Source: Bog-473 sp035551835 (GTDB lineage: Bacteria > Actinomycetota > Acidimicrobiia > Acidimicrobiales > RAAP-2). From it: a stretch of 64,000 bases of DNA. The notes under the pieces are model-generated. The model was not told where the DNA came from. It made no database searches and saw only the letters and a list, made by a program, of their open reading frames with translations. The DNA is taken from the NCBI GenBank assembly GCA_035551835.1, contig DASZMN010000095.1:97888-161887 (forward strand), given 5' to 3'. Each line of letters begins with the position of its first letter. The stretch's first letter is position 1. The translations under genes were made by a program, and so were the position numbers. This document shows, piece after piece, positions 42,801 to 51,580 of the stretch.

Positions 42801-44084
42801 TCAGGCCGTGGCGCTTTCGGCCAGCTTGCCGAGGTCGGCACCGGTGCCCGAGCGGGCGAAGCGACCCTTGTCGAAGGCGTGCACCGACACGTCGTGGCCG
42901 GCGGCCTCGCTCCTGAGCGCCGACACCGTGCAGCGGTCCCTCGGTCGTTCGGCGAAGGGGTCGTAGGAGTACCAACGGCAGGCGTTCTCGTAGGTGATCC
43001 GGCTGAGTTCGGCCACGGGCACGTCGGCCGCCACCTCCGCCAATTCCTCGGCCGCCCGTGGCCACGAGGAATCGGAATGTGGGTAGTCGCATTCCCAGGC
43101 GATGTTGTCGAGCCCGATGAGGTGCCGCAGCGCCAGCCCGACCGGGTCTGCGATGAAGCAGGTGAGGAAGTGCTGGCGGAAGACCTCACTCGGCAGGCGC
43201 CCGCCGAAGTCCTGACCGGTCCACAGCCGGTGCATCTCGTAGGTCCGGTCGAGGCGGTCGAGGAAGTAGGGGATCCAGCCCGTCCCGCCCTCGGACAGCG
43301 CGAACCGGATGTCGGGAAATTCCTTGACCACCCTCGACCACACGAGGTCCGCCGCCGCCTGGCAGATGTTCATCGGCTGGAGCGTGATCATCACGTCGAC
43401 CGGCGCGTCCGGAGCGGTGACCGACAGCTGGCCCGACGAGCCGAGGTGGATGGAGACGACGACGCCCTCGTCGCAGGCGGCGGTCCACAACGGGTCCCAG
43501 TGGTCGGAGTGGAAGCTGGGGTACCCCAACGTCGCCGGGTTCTCGGTGAAGGTGAGTGACCGGCAGCCCTTGGCGGCCACCCGGCGGATCTCCGCGGCCG
43601 CCAGGTCGGCGTCCCACAGGACGGGCAGGGCCATGGGGATGAACCGCCCGGGGTACGACCCGCACCACTCGTCGATGTGCCAGTCGTTGTACGCCTGCAG
43701 GACGGCCAGCGCGAGGCGTTTGTCCTCGCACGCCGCGAACAGGCGACCACTGAACCCGGGAAACGAGGGGAAGCACATGGAGCCGAGGACGCCGCCGGCG
43801 TTCATGTCCTTGATGCGTTCGTGCACGTCGTAGCAGCCGGGGCGCATCTCGTCGAAGGCGGTCGGCTCGATCCCGTACTCCTCCTTCGGGCGCCCGGCCA
43901 CGGCATTCAGGCCGATGTTGGGGATGACCTGTCCGTTGAACACCCACACGTCGGACCCGTCCGGCCTCCGCTCGACCCGCGGTGCGGCATCGGCGTCGCG
44001 GGCGGCGAGGCGACCCTCGAACATGCCGGGCGGCTCGACGAGATGGTCGTCCACGCTCACGAGGATGAGGTCTCCGGCGTTCAT
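42801..44084 (-). CDS. Amidohydrolase family protein (Amidohydro_2)
   Basis: 427 residues. VDDHLVEPPGMF is at about 10-21, DEMRPGCYDVHERI, SIHLGSSG, and WECDYPHSDSSWP follow. It is the fifth amidohydrolase and is closest in layout to the gene at 26563, including a tail beyond the barrel (RCTVSALRSEAAGHDV). AAGGGAG precedes ATG 44084. The 13-bp site is 20 bases upstream. Confidence 0.88.
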   Translation of the reverse strand: MNAGDLILVSVDDHLVEPPGMFEGRLAARDADAAPRVERRPDGSDVWVFNGQVIPNIGLNAVAGRPKEEYGIEPTAFDEMRPGCYDVHERIKDMNAGGVLGSMCFPSFPGFSGRLFAACEDKRLALAVLQAYNDWHIDEWCGSYPGRFIPMALPVLWDADLAAAEIRRVAAKGCRSLTFTENPATLGYPSFHSDHWDPLWTAACDEGVVVSIHLGSSGQLSVTAPDAPVDVMITLQPMNICQAAADLVWSRVVKEFPDIRFALSEGGTGWIPYFLDRLDRTYEMHRLWTGQDFGGRLPSEVFRQHFLTCFIADPVGLALRHLIGLDNIAWECDYPHSDSSWPRAAEELAEVAADVPVAELSRITYENACRWYSYDPFAERPRDRCTVSALRSEAAGHDVSVHAFDKGRFARSGTGADLGKLAESATA

Positions 44085-44104
44085 GGCAGCTCCCTTTCGA
44101 GTTT

Positions 44105-44117
44105 GCATAAAAGATAC
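44105..44117. promoter_or_regulatory. 13-bp GNAT-N5-ATNC site, amidohydrolase
   Basis: GCATAAAAGATAC, identical over 13 bases to the site at 40108, and 20 bases upstream of the amidohydrolase start at 44084. Confidence 0.65.
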
Positions 44118-44169
44118 CGCTGGGTGGTTCGGCCGCCCAAGGGGTACCGCGCGCGGTTCGTCCGCGGCT

Positions 44170-45864
44170 TCAACGGCGCTCGTAGGAGATCCCGGCCGCC
44201 TCCGCGTCCCAGGTGGTCGGAGTCACGCCCTCGTCTCGCAGCTCGCGCTTGAGCACGCGGCCAACCGGGCTGCGCGGCAGCCCGTCACGGAACTCGATGA
44301 AGCGGGGGAGCGCAAAGTACGGCAACCGGTCGATGCACCAGCGGAAGAGCTCCTCTTCGTCGAGCGCGCCGCCCTCCCTCAGCGTGGCCGTGATCTTGAG
44401 GTCGTCCTCGGTCAGGGGGCTCGGCACCGCGTGCACCGCCACGTCCGCCAGCGCCCCATGCCCCATCAAGATGCGTTCCACCTCGAAGCTGGCGATGTTC
44501 TCGCCGCGCCGGCGCAGGTAATCGGCCTTGCGGTCGACGAAGTACAGGTAGCGGTCCTCGTCGATCCGTCCGAGATCACCGGTGTGGTACCAAAGGTTCC
44601 GGCTCGTCGCCACGGTCTCCTCGGGCCGGCCCCAGTACCCCTCGAACATGACGTGCGGGCGCTTGGGCCGCAGCACGATCTCCCCGTCCACCCCGGGCGT
44701 CACTTCGTTGTCCTCGTCGTCGAAGATGCGGACGTCGAAGTACTCGTCGTTCACCAGGCCCGCCGCGTTGGGGCGGTTCCCGACGCCCGGCGGCTGCCAC
44801 GAGACCAGGCTGGCCTCGGTCACGCCGTAGGCGCCGCTGAACGTCTCGATGCCGAAGCGCGAGCGGATGACCCCGTCGACCTCCGGGGGCAGCGGCGCGG
44901 CGCCGAGGAGTCGGAGCGTGCGGTTCGCCTCGGGCCGTCCCGAGTGCGGCATCTCGGGGCGGTCGACGTCGTGGGCGAGCAGATACGCCATGGTGCCGAG
45001 CGTGGACGTGACCGTGGCGCCGACGCGGTTCATCTCGGGCCAGAACTCCGACACCGAGAAGCGGCGGTAGATGGCACCGCGGCCCCCGTAGAGCAGCGTG
45101 CCGACCACGACCGTGGTGAGCGCGTTGAAGTGGTAGAGGGGCAACGGCGTCCACACCACGTCCTCCGCCGTCCGGCGCCAGCAGATCCCGATCTGGCGTG
45201 CGAGCGCCTCGTGGTAGTTGTGGCTGAGCATGCAGCCCTTGGACAGCCCGGTCGTGCCGCCCGTGTAGATGAAGGTGGCCAGGTCGTCGGGGCGAACCTG
45301 CACCCCACCCGCCCCGCCCGGGCCAGCGATCAGCTCGTCCCATCGATGGGCCGCCAGCCGGCCGAGCGAGGACAACTCGGCCGTCCGTCCCGGCCCGTTG
45401 TCGCCCGAGGCGGAGTCCGGTACAGGCGGCTCGGGCACGACCACGACGTGCTCGAGCGCGGGGAGACGCTCGGCGAGCGCGGCGACCCGGTCGAGCAGGC
45501 TCGCCGCGACCACCAGCACGCGCGCGCCAGAGTCCGTGAGCTGGTGCGCCAGGTAGTCGCCCTTGTACGCCGTGTTGACCGGCACGGCGATCCGTCCGTG
45601 CAGGACCGTGCCGGCCCAGGCCAGGAGGGCCGGCGGGCCGTTCTCGATCAGCGTCGCCACCCGATCCCCGGGACCGACGCCCATCTCGTCGAGGGCGGCC
45701 CCGAAGGCATCGGCGGTCGAGACGACGTCGCGCGCGGTCAGCCTGGCGGCACCCATGTCGAGGTACTCGCCGTCGGGATCCGCCTCGAGGCGTCGTGCGA
45801 ACAACTCGGGGATGGTCGACCGGTCTCCCCGGGCCCAGATGCTGTCGACCACGTCCTCGGCCAT
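44170..45864 (-). CDS. AMP-forming acyl-CoA synthetase (FadD-like)
   Basis: 564 residues of the ANL superfamily. P-loop YTGGTTGLSKG, YGVTEA (A5), YHTGDLG (A7), and DRKADYLRRRGENI (A8) are present, with a C-terminal Lys in GRVLKREL (A10). It activates a carboxylic acid to its CoA thioester with ATP; the chain type is unknown. GAGAAAGG precedes ATG 45864. It is divergent from another ligase, with a shared 13-bp site between. Confidence 0.9.
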   Translation of the reverse strand: MAEDVVDSIWARGDRSTIPELFARRLEADPDGEYLDMGAARLTARDVVSTADAFGAALDEMGVGPGDRVATLIENGPPALLAWAGTVLHGRIAVPVNTAYKGDYLAHQLTDSGARVLVVAASLLDRVAALAERLPALEHVVVVPEPPVPDSASGDNGPGRTAELSSLGRLAAHRWDELIAGPGGAGGVQVRPDDLATFIYTGGTTGLSKGCMLSHNYHEALARQIGICWRRTAEDVVWTPLPLYHFNALTTVVVGTLLYGGRGAIYRRFSVSEFWPEMNRVGATVTSTLGTMAYLLAHDVDRPEMPHSGRPEANRTLRLLGAAPLPPEVDGVIRSRFGIETFSGAYGVTEASLVSWQPPGVGNRPNAAGLVNDEYFDVRIFDDEDNEVTPGVDGEIVLRPKRPHVMFEGYWGRPEETVATSRNLWYHTGDLGRIDEDRYLYFVDRKADYLRRRGENIASFEVERILMGHGALADVAVHAVPSPLTEDDLKITATLREGGALDEEELFRWCIDRLPYFALPRFIEFRDGLPRSPVGRVLKRELRDEGVTPTTWDAEAAGISYERR

Positions 45865-45883
45865 CCTTTCTCTCCGCAGAATC

Positions 45884-45896
45884 GGATATTGTATGT
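45884..45896. promoter_or_regulatory. 13-bp GNAT-N5-ATNC site between two FadD genes
   Basis: GGATATTGTATGT, identical to the minus-strand site at 53762-53774. A -10-like TGTAAT follows at 45894-45899, about 12 bases before ATG 45912, so the plus gene may be leaderless. Confidence 0.55.
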
Positions 45897-45911
45897 AATT
45901 CGCGATGAGGC

Positions 45912-47354
45912 ATGGCATCCGTGACTGACAGCCTGGCTAACCTCCTGTTGGACCACCCCTTCGCCGACGGGCGCGACCTGCTGTGCACCGTCGACGGCGC
46001 CCTGACGGCAGGCGCGGCGCGGGCCGAGGCGCGGGCGACCGCGGCGCGCCTCACCGACGCCGGGATCGAGCCCGGACACGGAGTGGCGGTCCAGCTCCCG
46101 AGCGGCCCCGAGCTCGTCACGGCCATGGCGGGGATCTGGATGGCGGGCGCCGTCTTCGTGCCGCTCAACGACCGCTCCCCCGACGCCGAGATCCGTCACG
46201 TCCTCGACACCATCCGCCCCGCCGCACTGCTCGGCGGGGACGGCCTCCGGCTCCTCGACGGCCCGCTCCGCCACGACCTCGGGGTGGCGTTCGTCACCTG
46301 GACCTCCGGGACCACGGGACCGCCCAAGGCGATCCTGCAGTCCCACGGCGGCTACCTCGAGCTGCTCGACCGCGTCCTGCGACCCCTGCGCGGCGACGGC
46401 GGCCGAGGTGACGCCCCACGCGAGCCGACCCCGAACCTCGTGCCGGTCTCGGTGGCCCTCAACGCGGGCATCTACAACGTGTGCTTCGGGCTCCGCGCCG
46501 GCGCCGCGGTCGTCCTGATGGGCCGCTTCTCCACCGCCGACTTCTCCGAGCTCGTCCACCGCTACCAGATCCGATCGACCGTGCTGCCGCCCGCCGCGAT
46601 GGTGATGCTGACCGACGACCTTGCGGTGAGCGACCTTTCTCCGCTCCGCTTCGTGCGCAGCATCACCGCCCCGCTGTCACCGCTGGCGGCGCGACGGTTC
46701 ATGGAACGCTTCGGCGTCACGGTGCTGAACAGCTACGGGCAGGCCGAGGTGGGCGAGGTCGTCGGCTGGACGGCCGCCGACGCGCGGGAGCACCCCGAGA
46801 AGCTCGGCGCCGCCGGACGACCGCACGAGGGGGTGGACATCCGCGTCGTCGACGCCGACGGGACGGACGTGACGCCCGGGTCGGTCGGCGAGCTGCTCGT
46901 GCGCCCGCCTCGCATGGCCGCGGGCTACGCCGGCGGCGCATCGCTCGACGACCGGGTCGACGACGCGGGGTTCCTCCGCACGGGCGATCACGCCCGGGTC
47001 GACCCGGAGGGCTTCGTCTGGATCGAGGGTCGCACGTCGGACCTCATCAACCGGGGCGGGAACAAGGTCTTCCCCGAGCAGGTCGAAGAGGTGCTCCGGC
47101 TCGTCCCGGGCGTCAGCGACGCCGCCGTCGTCGGGCGGCCCGACGACCGGCTGGGCGAGGTGCCGGTCGCCTTCGTCGTCGGTGCCGCTCCCGAGGACGC
47201 CATGGACGCCGCCTGCCGGGCCGAACTGTCCCCGTACAAGGTGCCGGTGGCGTACCACCGGATCGAGGCGCTGCCCCGCAACGAGGTCGGCAAGCTCCTG
47301 CGCCGCCAGCTCGTGCCCCCGCTCGACGCCGCCGTCGTCGGGCGGGCGGGCTGA
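45912..47354 (+). CDS. AMP-forming acyl-CoA synthetase (short)
   Basis: 480 residues, shorter than most. P-loop TWTSGTTGPPKA, SYGQAEVGE (A5 variant with Q for T), TGDHARVDPEG, DLINRGGNKVFP, and NEVGKLLRRQL (C-terminal Lys) are present. The N-terminal lobe is reduced. It is a probable acid-CoA ligase acting on a small or cyclic acid. No Shine-Dalgarno sequence is visible, and it probably starts leaderless behind the site at 45884. Confidence 0.85.
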   Translation: MASVTDSLANLLLDHPFADGRDLLCTVDGALTAGAARAEARATAARLTDAGIEPGHGVAVQLPSGPELVTAMAGIWMAGAVFVPLNDRSPDAEIRHVLDTIRPAALLGGDGLRLLDGPLRHDLGVAFVTWTSGTTGPPKAILQSHGGYLELLDRVLRPLRGDGGRGDAPREPTPNLVPVSVALNAGIYNVCFGLRAGAAVVLMGRFSTADFSELVHRYQIRSTVLPPAAMVMLTDDLAVSDLSPLRFVRSITAPLSPLAARRFMERFGVTVLNSYGQAEVGEVVGWTAADAREHPEKLGAAGRPHEGVDIRVVDADGTDVTPGSVGELLVRPPRMAAGYAGGASLDDRVDDAGFLRTGDHARVDPEGFVWIEGRTSDLINRGGNKVFPEQVEEVLRLVPGVSDAAVVGRPDDRLGEVPVAFVVGAAPEDAMDAACRAELSPYKVPVAYHRIEALPRNEVGKLLRRQLVPPLDAAVVGRAG

Positions 47355-47373
47355 ACCGGTCCCGCTCGGACCG

Positions 47374-48108
47374 CTACTCCTCGGAGTAGTCCGCCTCGCG
47401 GTCGCTGCGCGCGGGCTGGCGTCCGAGACGCAACGGGCTCAGGGGCGCGTCCACCAGCAGGATGCGGCTGAAGTCACGGGCGGCGGCGCGCTGGCGGTCG
47501 CGCCACGCAGGCCCGGCGCGCCAGCGCGACTCCGCCTCGCCCCACGCCTCCCACGACGGGATCGACCAGAGCGTGAACGCCTCGTCGTCGTGGCGCAACG
47601 CGGTCTCCCAGGCGCCCACGAGCCGCCAGCCGAACTGCCCGTAGAACGCACCCCCCTCGTCGCGCGCCCGCTCGAGGAACTCGCCGGCGCGCCCAGGCTC
47701 CACGGTGACCTGGTCGTGTGCGTACGCCACGCCCGAGGTGCCCTCGGCGCACAGCTCCTCGATCGTGGGCGACCAGGCGGCCGGCACCAGCAGGCGGTCG
47801 AGACCGCCCGCGCGCAGCTCGGCGGCCGCGGCCCACCAGCGCGCCAGCTTCGGGTCCTGGAGATCGGCGTGGCCCAGCTCGTGGCCGAACGAGGCGGCCA
47901 GGCCGGCCCAGCCATCCTCCTCCCAGAGGTTCACGACCTGGGGCCAGCGCCCGGTCGAGCCGACGACGCCCCACACCCCGAAGCACAGCTGCCCGCGCTC
48001 CTCCTGGGCGACCGGGCTCCAATTGGCGGTCATGTGGTGCATGTACCGGGAGCGGTTGTGCCCGATGATGTCGATGAACTCGTGGATGTAGACCTTGTCG
48101 TTGGCCAC
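47374..48108 (-). CDS. NIPSNAP-like / dimeric alpha-beta barrel protein
   Basis: 244 residues, soluble. Two repeats with paired strands and tryptophan-rich segments (FGVWGVVGSTGRWPQVVNLW and WRLVGAWETALRHDDEAF) resemble the dimeric alpha-beta barrel fold of NIPSNAP proteins. No catalytic residues can be named. It lies within the catabolic block, and a cofactor-free ring isomerase or oxygenase role is only a guess. GTG start. Confidence 0.6.
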   Translation of the reverse strand: MANDKVYIHEFIDIIGHNRSRYMHHMTANWSPVAQEERGQLCFGVWGVVGSTGRWPQVVNLWEEDGWAGLAASFGHELGHADLQDPKLARWWAAAAELRAGGLDRLLVPAAWSPTIEELCAEGTSGVAYAHDQVTVEPGRAGEFLERARDEGGAFYGQFGWRLVGAWETALRHDDEAFTLWSIPSWEAWGEAESRWRAGPAWRDRQRAAARDFSRILLVDAPLSPLRLGRQPARSDREADYSEE

Positions 48109-48171
48109 GGTGGCGGTCCCCCGGGTCGGTCGGCGCGCGGACGGGCCGCCGCCGGAAGGCGATCAAGGATT

Positions 48172-48184
48172 TAATATAATATGC
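48172..48184. promoter_or_regulatory. 13-bp GNAT-N5-ATNC site with -10 TATAAT
   Basis: Minus-strand GCATATTATATTA. It contains a perfect TATAAT (48175-48180), placing the transcription start near the GTG at 48190. The site overlaps the ATG at 48181, which argues against that start. Confidence 0.5.
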
Positions 48185-48189
48185 GATCT

Positions 48190-49434
48190 GTGCCCGAGGG
48201 CTCCATCACCGACGAGGGGATCGCCCGGCTGCGGGCACGGATCGGCGTCCCCGAGCCGCACCCCGTCGCGCCGCACTACACGAACCCCGGTGTGGACGCC
48301 TTCCGCCACGTGGCCGAAGCCTACGGCGACGACAACCCGCTGTGGTCGGACGAGAAGTACGCCGCACAGAGCCGCTGGGGCGGCGTGCTCGCTCCCCCTC
48401 CCCTGGTGGGCGGTGACTCGCTCATCGGATTCGACGAGGTGACCGAGGTCGCGCCCGAGCACCGCGACCTCATGCGGGGCGACCCGCTCCGGGGCGTGCA
48501 CGCCTTCTACTCCGCCAGCGCCCGGGAGTGGTGGGCCCCCCTGCGACCCGACCGGACGCTCAGCCGCCGCAACGCCCTGGTCGGGGTGCTCGACAAGGCC
48601 AGCGAGTTCGCCGAGCGCGCCGTCCACGAATGGACGGCCCAGGTCTTCCGTGAGGTCGACGGCCCGATCCTCTCGGCCCAGTACCGGCTCATGATCCGCA
48701 CGGAACGCACGAAGGCGCGCGAGCGCAAGAAGTACGACGCCGTCGAGCTGCGCCCGTACGCGGACGAGGAGATCGACGCGATCGAGGCGCAGTACGCGTC
48801 CGAGACACGACGCGGGGCCCAGACGCGCCTCTGGGAGGACGTGGCGGTCGGCGATCCGCTCGGCCCCATGGTCAAGGGCCCCCTGACCGTGACCGACATG
48901 ATCTGCTGGCATGTCGGCATGGGCATGGGGCTCTACGGGGTCAAGCCACTGCGGCTCGGCGCCCAGAACCGGGCGCGGATCCCGCGCTTCTTCCACCGCG
49001 ACGACCAGAACGTCCCCGACGTGATGCAACGGGTCCACTGGGACCCCGAGTTCGCCCGTCGCAGCGGGAACCCGACCACCTTCGACTACGGCCGCATGCG
49101 CGAGACCTGGCTCATCCACCTCTGCACCGACTGGATGGGTGACGAGGGGTGGCTCTGGAAGCTCGACTGCGAATTCCGGAGGTTCAATTACGTGGGCGAC
49201 ACGCAGTGGCTCTCGGGGACGGTGACGGACCACTACCTGGCCGAGGGACGACCCGCCGTCGACGTCGAGCTGCAGGCGCTGAACCAGCGCGGCGAGCTGA
49301 CCACGCCGGGGCGCGCCACCATCCTGCTGCCGAGCCGCCAGTTGGGCCCCGTCCGGCTGCCGGAGCCGCCCGGAGCCGGCCGCGGCCTCCAAGAGGTGCT
49401 CGAAGCGATCAGCGACCGGTACGCCGGCGGATGA
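48190..49434 (+). CDS. MaoC-like / FAS1-type dehydratase (double hot-dog)
   Basis: 414 residues from GTG 48190 (417 from ATG 48181). The N-terminal domain (YTNPGVDAFRHVAEAYGDDN) matches MaoC_dehydrat_N, followed by a second hot-dog with LTVTDMICWHVGMGM. Such proteins hydrate enoyl-CoA in degradation of bulky acids, as in steroid side-chain loss. GTG 48190 is preferred because the TATAAT at 48175 would start transcription there. It is followed by four overlapping or close genes. Confidence 0.78.
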   Translation: MPEGSITDEGIARLRARIGVPEPHPVAPHYTNPGVDAFRHVAEAYGDDNPLWSDEKYAAQSRWGGVLAPPPLVGGDSLIGFDEVTEVAPEHRDLMRGDPLRGVHAFYSASAREWWAPLRPDRTLSRRNALVGVLDKASEFAERAVHEWTAQVFREVDGPILSAQYRLMIRTERTKARERKKYDAVELRPYADEEIDAIEAQYASETRRGAQTRLWEDVAVGDPLGPMVKGPLTVTDMICWHVGMGMGLYGVKPLRLGAQNRARIPRFFHRDDQNVPDVMQRVHWDPEFARRSGNPTTFDYGRMRETWLIHLCTDWMGDEGWLWKLDCEFRRFNYVGDTQWLSGTVTDHYLAEGRPAVDVELQALNQRGELTTPGRATILLPSRQLGPVRLPEPPGAGRGLQEVLEAISDRYAGG

Positions 49435-50258
49435 GCGGCGACGCCCAGACCGAGAGCCCCTACCGGTCGGTGGAGGGCCTGCGCGTGACCCGGAGCGGGC
49501 CGGCGCTCGAGCTCGAGATCGACCGCCCGGCCAAGCGCAACGCGCTGACGGACCCGATCGTCCAGGCGATGATCGGCGCGCTGGCGGCGGCCGGCCCGGA
49601 CGAGTCGGTCCGCGTCGTCGTGCTGCGGGGCGCCGGCGAGCACTTCTGCGCCGGCTTCGACATCGTCGGCCGCAACGCCGACGATGTCCGTCCGCGCGTC
49701 GGCAGCATTCAGCGGCGGCTCCCGACCGAGGCCCACCGCCTGATTGAGCTGCTGCTCACCACCCAGACGCCCGTCGTCTGCGCGGTGCGCGGCTGGGCGG
49801 CCGGGATCGGGCTGCACCTGGTCCTCGCGTCGGACTTCGCCGTGGTGGACGACGCGGCGCGCCTGTGGGAGCCCTACGCCCAACGCGGCTTCACGCCCGA
49901 CACGGGTGGCACCTGGCTCCTCCCCCGGCGCATCGGCGAGGCCAGAGCGCGCGAGATGCTCGTGCTCGGCCAGGCGGTCTCGGGGAGCGACGCCGCGGCC
50001 ATGGGCATGGTGCACCGGGCCGTCGCCGCCGACACGCTCGACGCCGAGGTCCAGGGGTTGGTCGACCGGCTGGCGCAGGCGCCGACCGTCACCATCGGGC
50101 TGACCAAGTGGCTCCTGCACGCCGGCGCGTCCGCGCCCTTGGCCGAGCAGTTGCAGAACGAGGCGATGGCCATGGAGCTCTCGTCGCGCAGTGAGGACTT
50201 CCGCGAGGGACTGACCGCGTTCGTCGAGAGACGGCCGCCTCGCTTTTCCGGACGATGA
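49431..50258 (+). CDS. Enoyl-CoA hydratase/isomerase family protein
   Basis: 275 residues. Oxyanion-hole block VRGWAAGIGLHLVLASDFAV, and GFTPDTGGTWLLPR, which carries an acidic residue as in PaaG/delta3-delta2 isomerase types. Isomerisation of a double bond or hydration is likely. It overlaps the dehydratase by four bases (ATGA) and the FadE gene by four, so it is in an operon. Confidence 0.88.
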   Translation: MSGDAQTESPYRSVEGLRVTRSGPALELEIDRPAKRNALTDPIVQAMIGALAAAGPDESVRVVVLRGAGEHFCAGFDIVGRNADDVRPRVGSIQRRLPTEAHRLIELLLTTQTPVVCAVRGWAAGIGLHLVLASDFAVVDDAARLWEPYAQRGFTPDTGGTWLLPRRIGEARAREMLVLGQAVSGSDAAAMGMVHRAVAADTLDAEVQGLVDRLAQAPTVTIGLTKWLLHAGASAPLAEQLQNEAMAMELSSRSEDFREGLTAFVERRPPRFSGR

Positions 50259-51580
50259 CCGGCGCCGGCGCACCGGCGCCGGTGGCCGGCCGGCTGCCCG
50301 TCGGACCCGACACCCCGGTCGACGACGTCGTTGCGGTCGTGCGGGGCTGGGTGGAAGAGATGGCGCCCCCGGCGTGGGTGGTGGCGGGACGGCGGGGCGG
50401 GCCGGCCGAAGTCCGCACCGTGAGGACGCGGCAGGACTACGAGGAGTGGTACCCGGCCTTCGGCGCCTCGGGGCTCGTGGTGCCGACGTGGCCCGTCCCC
50501 TACGGCGGGCTGGACCTGAGCCCGGCCGTGGCCCGACGGGTGGACGAGGAGTTGCGGCCGTTCAACCTCGGCCGGCTCAACCCGCTCGGCCTGAACCTGG
50601 CCGCCCCGGCACTCTTCGCGCACGGGACCGAGGAACAGCGGGCGCGCTTCCTGCCGCCGATCGTGCGCAACGAGGAGCGCTGGTGCCAGCTCTTCAGCGA
50701 ACCGGGGTCGGGGTCGGACCTGGCCTCGCTGGCCACGCGGGCCGAGCGCGACGGCGACGAATGGGTCGTCAACGGCCAGAAGGTGTGGACGACCTGGGCG
50801 CACCTGTCGACCCACGCCGTCCTGCTGGCCCGCACCGATGCCGACGTGCCCAAGCGCGAGGGCATCACGTACTTCCTGCTCGACCTGCGCCAGGACGGGG
50901 TGGACGTCCGACCCCTGCGCCACATCGGCGGTGAGGTCGACTTCAACGAGGTCTTCCTCGACGGGGCCCGCGTGCCCGACACCCAGCGCGTCGGCGCCGT
51001 CGGAGAGGGCTGGAAGGTGGCCAACGCCACGTTGTCGGGCGAGCGCCAGATGGTGTCGGGCGCCGGCTCGGGAGGGGTGGACCGCATCGGCGGCTCCGGC
51101 GCGGACGCGTTGGTGCGGCTGGCCCGGCGCCTCGCCACCGCACGCCGGCCCGGCGGGTGGGACAACCCCGTGCATCGAGACGAGGTCGTCCGGCTCTGGT
51201 CCGAGGAGCGGGTGCGCGAGTGGACGAACCAGCGCGTGCGGGCGCAGGTCCGCTCCGGGCGGTCCCCGGGCCCGGAGAGCTCGATCGGAAAGGTGCACCA
51301 GGGAGAGCTGAACCAGCGCATCCAGCTCCTGGCGGTCGACATGCTGGGGGCGGCCGCCGTCGCGTGGCCCGTTGCCGGCGGAACGGCGCCGACGGAGCCC
51401 GACGCCTGGGCAGCGACCCTCCCCTACGAGCTGCGCGGCATGCTGCGCAGCCGGGCCAACACGATCGAGGGGGGCACCACCGAGGTGAACAAGAACATCT
51501 TGGGCGAGCGTGTCCTCGGCCTGCCCCGCGAGCCGGACCCCTGGCGGGGAGCGCCATGGCGAGAGGTGCCCCGGAGCTGA
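50255..51580 (+). CDS. Acyl-CoA dehydrogenase (FadE-like)
   Basis: 441 residues, FAD-dependent oxidation of acyl-CoA to enoyl-CoA. FSEPGSGSDLASL and KVWTTWAHLSTHAVLLARTD are the FAD/substrate motifs, and ANTIEGGTTEVNKNILGERV is the C-terminal motif. The usual catalytic Glu position (YEGT) reads EGGT, as in many actinobacterial FadE proteins, so the base may lie elsewhere. Overlap ATGA/TGATG on both sides. Confidence 0.9.
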   Translation: MTGAGAPAPVAGRLPVGPDTPVDDVVAVVRGWVEEMAPPAWVVAGRRGGPAEVRTVRTRQDYEEWYPAFGASGLVVPTWPVPYGGLDLSPAVARRVDEELRPFNLGRLNPLGLNLAAPALFAHGTEEQRARFLPPIVRNEERWCQLFSEPGSGSDLASLATRAERDGDEWVVNGQKVWTTWAHLSTHAVLLARTDADVPKREGITYFLLDLRQDGVDVRPLRHIGGEVDFNEVFLDGARVPDTQRVGAVGEGWKVANATLSGERQMVSGAGSGGVDRIGGSGADALVRLARRLATARRPGGWDNPVHRDEVVRLWSEERVREWTNQRVRAQVRSGRSPGPESSIGKVHQGELNQRIQLLAVDMLGAAAVAWPVAGGTAPTEPDAWAATLPYELRGMLRSRANTIEGGTTEVNKNILGERVLGLPREPDPWRGAPWREVPRS

